DNA of 64,000 bases from FEN-1297 sp964498065 (GCA_964498065.1 CAZCFZ010000009.1:21674-85673); one strand, 5' to 3'; positions 54,584 through 63,069 are shown, counted from the stretch's first letter. Notes: a model not told the origin generated them from the sequence alone. A program made the numbers and translations.

Positions 54584-55642
54584 ATGAAATATCTCACTAC
54601 AATTCTCTGTACATTGATGCTTCTGGTTCCGGTTATAAATGCGCAGGAAAAAGCCGAATATCCAAAAGTTAAAATTCATGGTTTAACATTTGGGGATTTT
54701 TTCTATAATGCTAGTTCTTTCGATCCTTCAAATAAGGATGTAAACGGCGTAAGAATAAATAGAATTTATTTCACAGGTGATTTTACGCTTTCAAAGGAAT
54801 TTTCTTCCAGATTCCGTCTAGAAACAGACCGGATTGGAAGTAAAGGCGGCAATACCGAATACGGTGTTATGGTTAAAGATGCGTGGTTAAAATGGAATAA
54901 TATATTCTCCGGTTCCGATCTTATTTTCGGTCTTTCTCCTACGCCTGCTTTTGATGTTTCGGAAGGGGCATGGGGACACCGTTATCTGGAAAAAACCATT
55001 ATGGATTTTAATCATATTGTAGGTTCAAGAGATATGGGTGTCGATCTGAAAGGCAAGTTTGACGAAAGCGGAACTGTTAAATACTGGTTAAAATTGGGTA
55101 ACAATTCCGGTAATAGCCCCGAAACAAATAAATTTAAAAGATATTATGGCTTACTCGAATTCAATCCATCGTCTAATTTATTAATAACTGTTTATGGAGA
55201 TTACGCTTCAGAACCAAACAAATTAGATCCATATGACAATACAAGCAAAAACAACAGCGCCTTTGTCGGAGCTCTTTTCTTAAACTATAAAGAAAAAGGC
55301 AAATTTTCTATTGGACTTGAAGGCTTTATAAAATCCCAACAAAATAATATAGTTTCTACTACAGCGGCAGCAAAAACTCAAAGCGGCCACGGTATTTCGA
55401 TTTGGGCGTATGCTAATTTAAGTGATAATGTTCAGCTTGTTGGTCGTTATGATAATGTAGACCTTAATACCGATGTTAGCAATGACGGAACTGGGCTAAT
55501 TCTGGCGGGTATTCAATTTAATCCGATTAAACATGTAAGCGTTACACCAAATATTGAAGTAATGACTCATCAGGCAACTCCTTCTACCGAGGGAGATAAA
55601 AGTGATGTTACACCGAGAGTGTCGTTTTACTGGGAATTTTAG
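54584..55642 (+). CDS. Porin, probably for phosphate uptake
   Basis: 352 residues with a signal peptide ending VINAQ (residue 21). The mature chain has barrel-like strands such as VKIHGLTFGDFFYNASSFD, FRLETDRIGSKGGNTEYGV and LDLKGKFDESGTVKYWLKLG, and ends with FYWEF. It heads the pst operon and sits behind a strong Pho-box-like array, so transport of phosphate or polyphosphate through the outer membrane is likely, as for OprP/OprO. That role is inferred from context, since the sequence is not clearly OprP. pstS begins 66 bases later with its own Pho-box-like pair. Confidence 0.78.
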   Translation: MKYLTTILCTLMLLVPVINAQEKAEYPKVKIHGLTFGDFFYNASSFDPSNKDVNGVRINRIYFTGDFTLSKEFSSRFRLETDRIGSKGGNTEYGVMVKDAWLKWNNIFSGSDLIFGLSPTPAFDVSEGAWGHRYLEKTIMDFNHIVGSRDMGVDLKGKFDESGTVKYWLKLGNNSGNSPETNKFKRYYGLLEFNPSSNLLITVYGDYASEPNKLDPYDNTSKNNSAFVGALFLNYKEKGKFSIGLEGFIKSQQNNIVSTTAAAKTQSGHGISIWAYANLSDNVQLVGRYDNVDLNTDVSNDGTGLILAGIQFNPIKHVSVTPNIEVMTHQATPSTEGDKSDVTPRVSFYWEF

Positions 55643-55654
55643 CTTTATAAAAAT

Positions 55655-55671
55655 TTAACAATTTATTAACA
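55655..55671 (+). promoter_or_regulatory. Pho-box-like pair upstream of pstS
   Basis: TTAACA (55655-55660) and TTAACA (55666-55671) are 11 bases apart, 54 bases before the pstS ATG. It matches the array upstream of the porin and may give pstS its own phosphate-controlled promoter. Confidence 0.65.
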
Positions 55672-55708
55672 TTACAATTAACTTAATTAAAATTAAAGGT
55701 GCTATATT

Positions 55709-56743
55709 ATGAAATCTAAATTGTTTTTAGTTATAATGATTGCTGTGTCATTGGGTGCTTTTTCGGGTTTTTCCAATGCGCAGGTTAAATTAACCGGTGC
55801 AGGTTCAACATTTGATTACCCCATTTTTTCAAAATGGTTCGACGCTTATAATAAAATGACGGGTGTTCAAATTAACTATGCATCAATCGGCAGCGGCGGT
55901 GGAATACGTCAAATTACGGAAGCGACAGTTGATTTCGGTGCATCGGATGCTCCGCTTACTCCTGATCAGAGGAGTGCTTTTAAGAAAGCCAGAGGAACCG
56001 ATGTTCTTCATATTCCTATTATAATAGGCGGTGAGGCAATCACTTATAATCTGCCCAATGTCGGCAGCGGTCTTATATTGGATGGGCCAACTTTAGCTGA
56101 TATTTATTTAGGTAAAATTACCAAATGGAATGATCCCCGTTTGGTTAAATTGAATCCTGGAAGAAATCTACCGAATAAATCGATCTTGGTTTGTCATCGT
56201 TCGGACGGCAGCGGAACATCATTTATTTTTACAAATTTCTTATCAAAAGTCAGCCCGGAATGGGCAAATAAGGTTGGGTATAGCACTGCAGTTAACTGGC
56301 CTGTTGGTCTTGGCGGAAAAGGAAATGAAGGCGTATCGGGTTTGGTTAAACATACGGAAGGCTCTATAGGTTATGTTGAGCTTGCATATGCAATTACAAA
56401 TAATTTACCCTATGCAAAAATGAAAAACAAAGATGGTAATGTTGTGTCCGTTAACTTTAATACGGTAACGGCAGCAGCGGCAGGCGCATCCAAACATATG
56501 CCGGCGGACTTGTGTCCAATTATTACAAATTCCCCGGGTAAGGATTCATTTCCTATTTGCGGTTTTTCGTGGGTAGTTGTTCCCAGACATATTAAAGATA
56601 AAACAAAAGCTGATGCTTTAATTAAGTTTTTAAAATGGGCTGTTACAAAAGGTCAATCTGACGCAGAGAAGCTTTATTATTCTCCGCTTCCTAAGTCGGT
56701 TCAAAAATTAGACCTGGCTCAAATTGATAAGATAAACAAATAA
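55709..56743 (+). CDS. pstS: Phosphate ABC transporter, substrate-binding protein
   Basis: 344 residues. The signal peptide ends near SNAQ (residue 25), with no lipobox cysteine, so the protein is soluble in the periplasm. Phosphate-contacting segments of the family are visible: LTGAGSTFDYPIFSKW, ASIGSGGGIRQI, DFGASDAPLT and HRSDGSGTSFIF. It delivers phosphate to the PstCAB permease encoded just downstream. Confidence 0.95.
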   Translation: MKSKLFLVIMIAVSLGAFSGFSNAQVKLTGAGSTFDYPIFSKWFDAYNKMTGVQINYASIGSGGGIRQITEATVDFGASDAPLTPDQRSAFKKARGTDVLHIPIIIGGEAITYNLPNVGSGLILDGPTLADIYLGKITKWNDPRLVKLNPGRNLPNKSILVCHRSDGSGTSFIFTNFLSKVSPEWANKVGYSTAVNWPVGLGGKGNEGVSGLVKHTEGSIGYVELAYAITNNLPYAKMKNKDGNVVSVNFNTVTAAAAGASKHMPADLCPIITNSPGKDSFPICGFSWVVVPRHIKDKTKADALIKFLKWAVTKGQSDAEKLYYSPLPKSVQKLDLAQIDKINK

Positions 56744-56804
56744 TCTATAGAACTTAATTTTTGCCTTCAGCTTGTATATAGTTTAAACGATTATAGCAAT
56801 ATTT

Positions 56805-57836
56805 ATGGCAATGTTTAAAAGATCGGACACGGATGTTAACGGGGCTGAAACTTTAGTAAATGTACAGGATTTTTTAAGGAAGAAGAAAGAAGGCAAAAAA
56901 AACAGCTTCCTAAAAAAGCTTTTAAAAAATAAAAATCTAGGTGATGTTTTTTTTGAAAGACTAACACTGCTTTTTGCAGTGCTGGTCTTTCTTCTTGTTA
57001 TACTGATGGTATGGGAAATGTACTCTAATTCCCTAATTTCCATCAAAAAAATCGGCTGGCACTTTCTAATTGGTCAAACATGGGATCCCGTATTAAGGCA
57101 AATTTTCGGTGCGCTCCCGGCAATTTACGGAACATTATTATCATCTTTTTTAGCTCTGCTTATTGCTGTTCCACTTGGGATAAGTGTTGCGGTGTTTTTG
57201 TCCGAGCTTTCTCCGGGTTGGCTGGAAAAACCCCTGTCGTTTTTAACCGAGTTGTTGGCAGGCATTCCAAGTGTTATTTACGGTTTATGGGGAATTTTTG
57301 TTCTTGTACCGTGGCTTCAGCAGACTGTTGAGCCTTTTCTGCAAAATGAATTTCCAAACTCTCCTTTTTTCCAAGGCGCTCCTTACGGTTACGGCATGCT
57401 GGCTGCTGCTCTTATTCTTTCTATTATGGTTCTTCCTATAATTGCATCCATTTCCCGCGATGTTTTGAGATCTGTTCCATCTACTCAAAGAGAGGCTGCT
57501 TACGCTCTTGGAGCTACCAGATGGGAGGTAACGAAAATTGTTTTGGGCAATGCTAAGACCGGCTTGCTTGGTGCAGTTATGCTGGGCCTAGGAAGAGCTA
57601 TCGGAGAAACCATGGCGGTTACAATGGTCATAGGCAACCGTCCGGATATTTCAGCATCGCTTTTTAGCCCTGCATATACTATGGCAAGTGTACTTGCTAA
57701 TGAATTTACCGAAGCAACATCGAATTTATATCTTGGCGCTTTAATTGAACTGGGATTGGTATTATTTATAATTACAATTATTATTAATATAATGGCTCGT
57801 TTACTGGTTTGGGGAGTTGAACGAAGATGGAAGTAA
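56805..57836 (+). CDS. pstC: Phosphate ABC transporter, permease
   Basis: 343 residues with about six membrane helices. An unusually long basic cytoplasmic head (residues 1-50, rich in Lys) precedes the first helix. The BPD-type permease loop is visible in STQREAAYALGATRWEV. ATG 56805 is the longest start, and ATG 56811 is also possible. It overlaps pstA by ten bases. It forms the channel with PstA. Confidence 0.93.
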   Translation: MAMFKRSDTDVNGAETLVNVQDFLRKKKEGKKNSFLKKLLKNKNLGDVFFERLTLLFAVLVFLLVILMVWEMYSNSLISIKKIGWHFLIGQTWDPVLRQIFGALPAIYGTLLSSFLALLIAVPLGISVAVFLSELSPGWLEKPLSFLTELLAGIPSVIYGLWGIFVLVPWLQQTVEPFLQNEFPNSPFFQGAPYGYGMLAAALILSIMVLPIIASISRDVLRSVPSTQREAAYALGATRWEVTKIVLGNAKTGLLGAVMLGLGRAIGETMAVTMVIGNRPDISASLFSPAYTMASVLANEFTEATSNLYLGALIELGLVLFIITIIINIMARLLVWGVERRWK

Positions 57837-58696
57837 AACAAAGACCTAAGAACTTTACTTTTTACAGGCGAAAAACAACTAATGTTGTAATGCTTTCCGT
57901 TTCATTCATTTCTGCCATTCTAACAATTATGCCATTAATTTTGGTATTTTATTATACCATAGCTAAGGGAATGACCTATCTTAATATTAATTTTTTTACA
58001 AAGCTTCCTACTCCGGTTGATGTCCCAGGCGGGGGAATGGTTAATGCTATTGTCGGCACATTAATTTTAATTGGTATAGGCGGAGCAATTGGTATACCCA
58101 TAGGAATTTTTGCCGGAACCTATCTTGCAGAATTCGGAAAAAATAGATTTGCATATGTAGTTCGTTTCCTTTCCGATGTTCTTAGCGGTGTTCCTTCTAT
58201 TGTTGTTGGTATTGTAGCATGGACGCTTGTTGTAGTTCCGATGCACGGATTTTCTGCTCTTGCCGGCGGAATTGCACTTGCTATTTTAATGATTCCGACT
58301 ATTACTCGAACTACGGAAGAAATGATAAAATTAGTTCCGGATTCTTACCGTGAAGCAGGGCTTGCTCTCGGGATTCCCAGGTGGAAAACTACTTTAAGGA
58401 TTGTTTTAAAAACTGCTTCCAAAGGTATTGCAACGGGAGTTTTATTGGGACTTGCGAGAGCAGCGGGTGAAACAGCACCTCTTCTGTTTACTGCTCTTGG
58501 AAACCGTTTTTGGTCCACAAATATATTTCAGCCCATTGCCTCTTTAACAGTTTATATTTACGAATATGCAAAATCTCCATTCAAGAGTTGGAATGATCAG
58601 GCATGGACGGCAGCTTTGGTGCTTATTATTTTAATCTCACTTTTAAGTTTAATATTTAGGTTCATAACACGTTCAAAATATAAAAATCAAGCTTAA
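57827..58696 (+). CDS. pstA: Phosphate ABC transporter, permease
   Basis: 289 residues with about six membrane helices. The conserved permease loop with the ATPase-contact sequence is SYREAGLALGIPRWKTTLRI, and RAAGETAPLLFTALGN follows. PstA pairs with PstC. Its start overlaps the pstC stop by ten bases, so the two are coupled. Confidence 0.93.
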   Translation: MEVKQRPKNFTFYRRKTTNVVMLSVSFISAILTIMPLILVFYYTIAKGMTYLNINFFTKLPTPVDVPGGGMVNAIVGTLILIGIGGAIGIPIGIFAGTYLAEFGKNRFAYVVRFLSDVLSGVPSIVVGIVAWTLVVVPMHGFSALAGGIALAILMIPTITRTTEEMIKLVPDSYREAGLALGIPRWKTTLRIVLKTASKGIATGVLLGLARAAGETAPLLFTALGNRFWSTNIFQPIASLTVYIYEYAKSPFKSWNDQAWTAALVLIILISLLSLIFRFITRSKYKNQA

Positions 58697-58724
58697 GACA
58701 GAGTTGGTAAAAGGATAAGTGAAT

Positions 58725-59552
58725 ATGGCAAATAGTATGATAAATAACGAAACTTTGATTAAACCTTTAATTGAAAAAGAAGTAACAGGTATTAGTACGG
58801 TAAATGAAATAAAAATTTCTGTAAAAAACCTCCGAGCTTCTTTCGGTAAAACAGAAGTACTTCATGATATTAACATGGAAATTCCTGAAAAGAAAGTGGT
58901 TGCAATAATAGGGCCTTCCGGCTGCGGGAAGTCTACGTTTTTAAGATGTCTTAACCGGATGCACGAAGTTGTAGGCGGTACAATTACAGGTGACATTTTG
59001 ATTGACGGTACGGATATTATGAAGGATGATCCAGTATATTTAAGAAGAAGAGTCGGGATGGTTTTCCAGAAACCTAATCCCTTTCCGACAATGTCTATTT
59101 TTAATAATGTGGTTGCCGGGTTAAAGATGAACGGTTTTCGAAATAAAAAAGTATTAAAACAAATAGTTGAGAAAAGTTTAAAGCAGGCAGCGTTATGGAG
59201 TGAAGTAAAAGATAATCTGAATGATTCGGGCGCGAATATTTCCGGCGGGCAGCAGCAGCGCCTTTGTATTGCACGTACAATTGCATTAAATCCTGAAGTT
59301 ATTTTAATGGATGAACCTGCAAGCGCTCTTGATCCCATTTCAACCGCAAAAATTGAGGAGTTAATTTTCGAACTTAAAAAAGATTTTACGATAGTAATAG
59401 TAACGCATAATATGCAGCAGGCAGCTAGAGTTAGTGATTATACGGCTTTCTTTTATATGGGGAAATTGATTGAATATTCCGATACAAAAAAAATGTTTAC
59501 CGCACCTGACAAAAAGCAGACGGAAGATTATATTACAGGAAGGTTCGGATAA
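58725..59552 (+). CDS. pstB: Phosphate ABC transporter, ATP-binding protein
   Basis: 275 residues from ATG 58725; GTG 58719 is an alternative, and AAAAGGA at 58709-58715 precedes both. The Walker A motif is IGPSGCGKSTFLRCL, the signature is ISGGQQQRLCIARTIA, and Walker B is VILMDEPASALDP. FQKPNPFPTMSI is the PstB-specific Q-loop. It powers the PstSCAB importer and sits between pstA and phoU. Confidence 0.95.
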   Translation: MANSMINNETLIKPLIEKEVTGISTVNEIKISVKNLRASFGKTEVLHDINMEIPEKKVVAIIGPSGCGKSTFLRCLNRMHEVVGGTITGDILIDGTDIMKDDPVYLRRRVGMVFQKPNPFPTMSIFNNVVAGLKMNGFRNKKVLKQIVEKSLKQAALWSEVKDNLNDSGANISGGQQQRLCIARTIALNPEVILMDEPASALDPISTAKIEELIFELKKDFTIVIVTHNMQQAARVSDYTAFFYMGKLIEYSDTKKMFTAPDKKQTEDYITGRFG

Positions 59553-59704
59553 AAAATTACAAGATTGCATGATTGCTGTTTGCGGGATTAATTGATTGAT
59601 AAACCGTTTCGTAATTTTTTAATTTTGCAATTAAACTTTAAGTTTCAGTTATAAGAATTATAAATTTAATGTTATTACATAATATTAAAAAACAGAAGGT
59701 CTAA

Positions 59705-60385
59705 ATGGAAAGACATTTTGAAAAGGAATTTGAAGAATTAAAAACAACCATAAATAAAATGGCTTCTATTGTTGATGAGCAGGTGGAAAGCAGTTTTAAA
59801 GATATGGAAGATCAGGGTGCCCGTCTTTATAAGTCTGTTAAGCAAAGAGATAGAGAAGTAGATGCATATGATAATTTGATTATGGCTCAATGTGAAAATT
59901 TATTGGCTCTCTATCAGCCGGTTGCTACCGATCTCCGGTTTATTTTAACTGCCATTAAAATCGACAGTCAGCTCGAACGATGCGGAGATATTGCAGTTAA
60001 TATAGTGCAGCGTGTAAAGAAAACAGATAATTCCAGGGATCTGATAGCGGAAACCGATCTTCCTGAAATGGCAAAAACCGCCCGCATTATGGTTAAAGAT
60101 GCTATTACTGCATTTATAAATCGCGACGGTGAACTAGCTGATTCTATTTGGGCAAAAGATGATATTGTTGATGATCTTAATAAAAAAGTCTTTAACCAGC
60201 TTGTTGATAAAATTAAATCCAATCCCGAATTGGCAGAAGCCTGTGCACATCTGATTGTGCTTACCAGGCAGATCGAGCGCCTTGCAGACCATGCTACAAA
60301 TATTTCGGAAGATGTTATCTTTTTATTAGAAAACGAAATAGTTACGCATAAAAAGAAATTACGGGATTTTCAGTTACCTGAATAG
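59705..60385 (+). CDS. phoU: Phosphate transport system regulator PhoU
   Basis: 226 residues with two PhoU domains, mainly long helices (AVATDLRFILTAIKI-like and LERCGDIAVNI, then IERLADHATNISEDV). PhoU links the Pst transporter to the PhoR/PhoB two-component system and represses it when phosphate is plentiful. It closes the pst operon. No phoB or phoR is in the window. It is 152 bases after pstB, so a separate weak promoter is possible. Confidence 0.94.
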   Translation: MERHFEKEFEELKTTINKMASIVDEQVESSFKDMEDQGARLYKSVKQRDREVDAYDNLIMAQCENLLALYQPVATDLRFILTAIKIDSQLERCGDIAVNIVQRVKKTDNSRDLIAETDLPEMAKTARIMVKDAITAFINRDGELADSIWAKDDIVDDLNKKVFNQLVDKIKSNPELAEACAHLIVLTRQIERLADHATNISEDVIFLLENEIVTHKKKLRDFQLPE

Positions 60386-60405
60386 TTATAGATATACTAA
60401 ATTTT

Positions 60406-60447
60406 AAGACACCCAATGTTTTAATAACATTGGGTGTCTTTTCTTTT
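60406..60447 (+). terminator. Strong intrinsic terminator after phoU
   Basis: AAGACACCCAATGTT (60406-60420) and its perfect complement AACATTGGGTGTCTT (60426-60440) form a 15-bp stem around TTAAT, followed by TTCTTTTT. It ends the pst-phoU operon. Confidence 0.92.
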
Positions 60448-60502
60448 TAAATAATATCGAATCTTATTTAGCATTCATTTAAGTTTAGTTTTTCCTGCAA
60501 AT

Positions 60503-60542
60503 TTAACATTTCATTAATATTCAGTTTATACTTTAATAATAT
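60503..60542 (+). promoter_or_regulatory. Pho-box-like promoter upstream of the 60.6-kb unit
   Basis: TTAACA (60503) and TTAATA (60514) are 11 bases apart, followed by TTTATACT and a likely -10 TAATAT (60537-60542). The spacing from second box to -10 is 23 bases. 33 of 40 positions match the site at 62088. It lies after the phoU terminator, so it starts a new transcription unit. Confidence 0.55.
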
Positions 60543-60578
60543 AAGTGTTATACTTTTTGAGCAAAATTATAAAAAAGT

Positions 60579-60774
60579 ATGACAAAAAAGATTCTATTCA
60601 TATGCGGATCATTAAATCAAACTACAATTATGCACAAAATTTATGTGCATCTAAAAGATTATGATTGTTATTTCACTCCTTATTATGCAGACGGCTTTCT
60701 AAAACGTTTTTCTGAAGCCGGATTTTACAATTCTCGGAGGCAAACTTAAAAACGATACGAATTAACTCCTTGAA
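60579..60774 (+). pseudogene. Broken glycosyltransferase-like gene (N-terminal remnant)
   Basis: From ATG 60579 the frame reads TKKILFICGSLNQTTIMHKI, then CYFTPYYADGFLKRFSEAGF, and stops at TAA 60747-60749. The next frame continues the protein as DFTILGGKLKNDTN, then a stop and LLE. The opening motif and the YADG/DFTILGGK segments look like a GT-B-type family of conserved hypothetical proteins. A frameshift near 60720 and a stop just after show the gene is broken, with the rest lost. It is tentative because I know the family only by pattern. Confidence 0.5.
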
Positions 60775-60811
60775 CGGCCCGGAATTTTAAAACAAAAAAG
60801 GACAACAAATT

Positions 60812-61012
60812 ATGAAACAAGAGAAGTTCAAATATTTTTTTAATGCATCGGTATTTTTTTTAGCAGGAATAATTTCGATTATTCGTACACAGCCGATGGA
60901 AATAATAATTTCTTTTTTATTCTGCGGAATATTTTTAGCGCTTGGTTTAACGCAGGAGAAGACCGATCAAAAAATATTATCCGAAAGATATAAACTGGAA
61001 ATAAATGAATAA
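60812..61012 (+). CDS. Small membrane protein of unknown function
   Basis: 66 residues with two hydrophobic helices (about residues 10-25 and 29-48) and a charged C-terminus. GGAC lies ten bases before the ATG. It overlaps the next gene, the SpsF-like cytidylyltransferase, by eight bases, so the pair is cotranscribed. No family is recognised. Confidence 0.55.
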   Translation: MKQEKFKYFFNASVFFLAGIISIIRTQPMEIIISFLFCGIFLALGLTQEKTDQKILSERYKLEINE

Positions 61013-61817
61013 TAAGAAATTAAATATTGTTACAATTGTACAGGCCGGAATGAATTCCACGCGCCTGCCGTATAAAGTTATGATGACTTTATCGGGTAAA
61101 CCGCTTTTGATAAGGGAAATTGAAAGAATTTCTTTGTCCGGAGAAACCGGTACAATTGTAGTTGCCACTTCAACTGATCCGTCAGATGATCCTATATATC
61201 AGCTTTGCGTTAAAGAAAAAATAAACGTGTTCAGGGGACACCCTGATGATTTGCTTGACAGACATTTTAGAGCCGCTCTTGAGTACAGGGCGGACGCAGT
61301 TGTAAAAATACCATCCGATTGTCCCTTAATTGATCCAAGAATTATATCGAGAGTTGTAAAATTATTTACAGCCAACCCGGGTTCTTTTGATTATGTTAGC
61401 AACCTTCATCCGCCTACTTATCCCGATGGAAACGACGTTGAAATTATGAGTTACAATGCCCTTGATGATGTATGGTGTAATTCCGAAAAAAATTATGAAA
61501 GGGAACATACTACACCTTATATATGGGAAAATCCGCATTTGTTTTCTATCGGGAATATTTACTGGGAAACGGGATTGGATTATTCAATGAAATACCGCTG
61601 GGTGTTGGATTACGAGGAGGATTATTTGTTTATCAAATCTGTTTTTGAAGAGCTTTATCCGAAGAATCCTAATTTCTCATTGAACGATATATTAAATCTG
61701 CTTACCGACAAACCGGAGTTAAAAAAAATAAATGAGAAATATATCGGGGTAAATTGGTATAGAAATCATCTCAATGAATTAAAGACAATAAAGACAGCAA
61801 ATACAAAAATAATTTGA
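61005..61817 (+). CDS. SpsF-like cytidylyltransferase domain protein
   Basis: 270 residues of the CMP-sugar cytidylyltransferase fold. The nucleotide-binding N-terminus is IVTIVQAGMNSTRLPYKVMM, and later segments are VFRGHPDDLLDRHFRAA, VKIPSDCPLIDPRII and YPDGNDVEIMSYNALD. The SpsF group occurs in surface polysaccharide or spore-coat synthesis; here the spore role does not apply. It may activate a sugar acid for surface glycans. It overlaps the small membrane protein gene upstream. Confidence 0.8.
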   Translation: MNNKKLNIVTIVQAGMNSTRLPYKVMMTLSGKPLLIREIERISLSGETGTIVVATSTDPSDDPIYQLCVKEKINVFRGHPDDLLDRHFRAALEYRADAVVKIPSDCPLIDPRIISRVVKLFTANPGSFDYVSNLHPPTYPDGNDVEIMSYNALDDVWCNSEKNYEREHTTPYIWENPHLFSIGNIYWETGLDYSMKYRWVLDYEEDYLFIKSVFEELYPKNPNFSLNDILNLLTDKPELKKINEKYIGVNWYRNHLNELKTIKTANTKII

Positions 61818-61947
61818 AAAAAATTAACAAAACAAAATTACACATGCCGGCTGAAATTATTATAGGTAAGACCGTTGTGTGAATTAAATAAAATTATATA
61901 TTAGATGAATTTTTCGATATAAAAATATTTTCAAAAACGCGTTAAAT

Positions 61948-62006
61948 TGTCGCCGTGAGCGGAGTCGAATGGTGTATTTAAGTCTTCGACTACGCTCAGA
62001 CCGACA
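61948..62006. repeat. Extragenic palindrome (GAGCGNAGTCGAA type)
   Basis: The left arm TGTCGCCGTGAGCGGAGTCG plus AA pairs with the right arm TTCGACTACGCTCAGACCGA plus CA around an AT-rich centre. The TTCGACTACGCTCAG core is a dispersed palindrome known from many environmental bacteria. It lies between the SpsF-like gene and the candidate RNA, with no coding capacity. Confidence 0.6.
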
Positions 62007-62087
62007 TAAGTGTCTATTGTTTCACTAATTTTTTATTTCACACAACTGCTTAGGTAAAATAATAAAATAAATGAATTATAATTTCAT

Positions 62088-62127
62088 TTAACATTTCAAT
62101 AACATTTACTTTATACTGACATAATAT
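62088..62127 (+). promoter_or_regulatory. Pho-box-like promoter of the candidate RNA
   Basis: TTAACA (62088) and ATAACA (62099) are 11 bases apart, then TTTATACT and a -10-like TAATAT (62122-62127). The second box to -10 distance is 23 bases, the same as at 60503. No start codon with a good ribosome-binding site and a frame of useful length follows. Confidence 0.55.
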
Positions 62128-62133
62128 TCCATT

Positions 62134-62348
62134 CGTAATTTTACATAAAGGGTTTCAAATTAAAAATTCATAAGAAACAGATTATTTAATCAAAAAAAAT
62201 AACTCAAAAGTTATTAACTCATTTTGATTAAAATTTGGAGGGCAAATAGTTTGTTACGGATGACAAGGTTTATATGAAATTCGTTTCTCCGCCGGCCGGG
62301 AAAAGGCAGTTATAACTAAAACCTCCCCCGGTCGGCTGATTTTTTCTT
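62134..62348 (+). ncRNA. Candidate structured small RNA, possibly phosphate-responsive
   Basis: About 215 bases between the promoter-like site at 62088-62127 and an intrinsic terminator. An 11-bp perfect stem, TTTAATCAAAA (62185-62195) with TTTTGATTAAA (62222-62232), encloses a 7-bp hairpin, AATAACT (62198) with AGTTATT (62209). A GGAGGG follows at 62238-62243, but only tiny frames (8 to 13 codons) follow it. The start and function are inferred; no known RNA family is recognised. Confidence 0.45.
62291..62348 (+). terminator. Intrinsic terminator of the candidate RNA
   Basis: GCCGGCCGGG (62291-62300) pairs with CCCGGTCGGC (62327-62336), ten pairs with one G-U, with an inner AGG/CCT, and six T follow (62340-62345). 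The T-run is only on the + strand, so it does not serve the HAD gene, which ends at 62356 on the minus strand. Confidence 0.8.
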
Positions 62349-62355
62349 AAATGAT

Positions 62356-63000
62356 TTAAAGATTTTTTTCTAAAAATCCTTTCAGATCATTTACTTCCCG
62401 GAAAATGTAATCGCTGCCTAAGTTTATCACTTCTTTTTTTACATAGCTGTCCCACACTACCGTGGCAATCTTTACTCCAGCAGACCTGGCCGCTTTAATA
62501 TCCGAGGGAGCATCGCCGATCATTAAAACTTTTTCTTTTGCAAGATTAAATTTATCGATAAACTTATTTATGCCTTCTGCAGATGGCTTATGCTCTATCA
62601 CATCGTCGCCTGTAATTATCAAATCAAAATAATTAAAAATGTCCAGTTTCTTAAGAGTGATAGTAGCAGCCTCTCTGCCCTTGCCTGTGAAGATCGACAG
62701 CAAAACATTTTTTGATTTTATGAAATCAAGTATTTCCTTGATCCCGGGATAAAGTTCTGCCATATAATGATTATCCGAATAAAAATTAAAATAATCATTT
62801 TTAACGGTTTCAAAATTATTGCCGCTCCACTCTTTTAAAATTACTTCTTCCGTAGGACCGAATAAACTCATGATCTCATCGTTACTGGGATTTTTGTTTA
62901 AATACTTTCTGGAGATATACCTGAAGGTTTCAAAAATCAAATCATTTGTTGAAGTCAATGTACCGTCAACGTCAAAGATAATTCCGTCAAAATTGTGCAT
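62356..63000 (-). CDS. HAD-family phosphatase (phosphoglycolate phosphatase-like)
   Basis: 214 residues. HAD motif I is IIFDVDGTLTSTND, motif II is in LLSIFTGKGRE, the lysine motif is in EHKPSAEGI and motif IV is MIGDAPSDIKAARSAGV. The cap domain sits between motifs I and II, as in the phosphoglycolate phosphatase and beta-phosphoglucomutase group. The real substrate is unknown. It follows the partial DUF2723 gene on the same strand, but a terminator lies between them, so it is probably a separate unit. Confidence 0.85.
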   Translation of the reverse strand: MHNFDGIIFDVDGTLTSTNDLIFETFRYISRKYLNKNPSNDEIMSLFGPTEEVILKEWSGNNFETVKNDYFNFYSDNHYMAELYPGIKEILDFIKSKNVLLSIFTGKGREAATITLKKLDIFNYFDLIITGDDVIEHKPSAEGINKFIDKFNLAKEKVLMIGDAPSDIKAARSAGVKIATVVWDSYVKKEVINLGSDYIFREVNDLKGFLEKNL

Positions 63001-63043
63001 TACTTTATTTGATTAATATTAGATTTTTTGAAAGGGAAAAATT

Positions 63044-63069
63044 GGGGCCGAAAAATCATTTTCAGCCCC
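63044..63069 (-). terminator. Intrinsic terminator after the DUF2723 gene
   Basis: GGGGCCGAAAA and TTTTCAGCCCC form a stem with one mismatch around TCA. On the minus strand it begins eight bases after the DUF2723 stop and is followed by AATTTTTCCC, so it ends that transcript. Confidence 0.7.

Noticed and set aside
62238..62330. GGAGGG followed by small frames in the candidate RNA
   Set aside because: Only 8- to 13-codon frames follow, with poor spacing. A leader peptide is possible but not supported.
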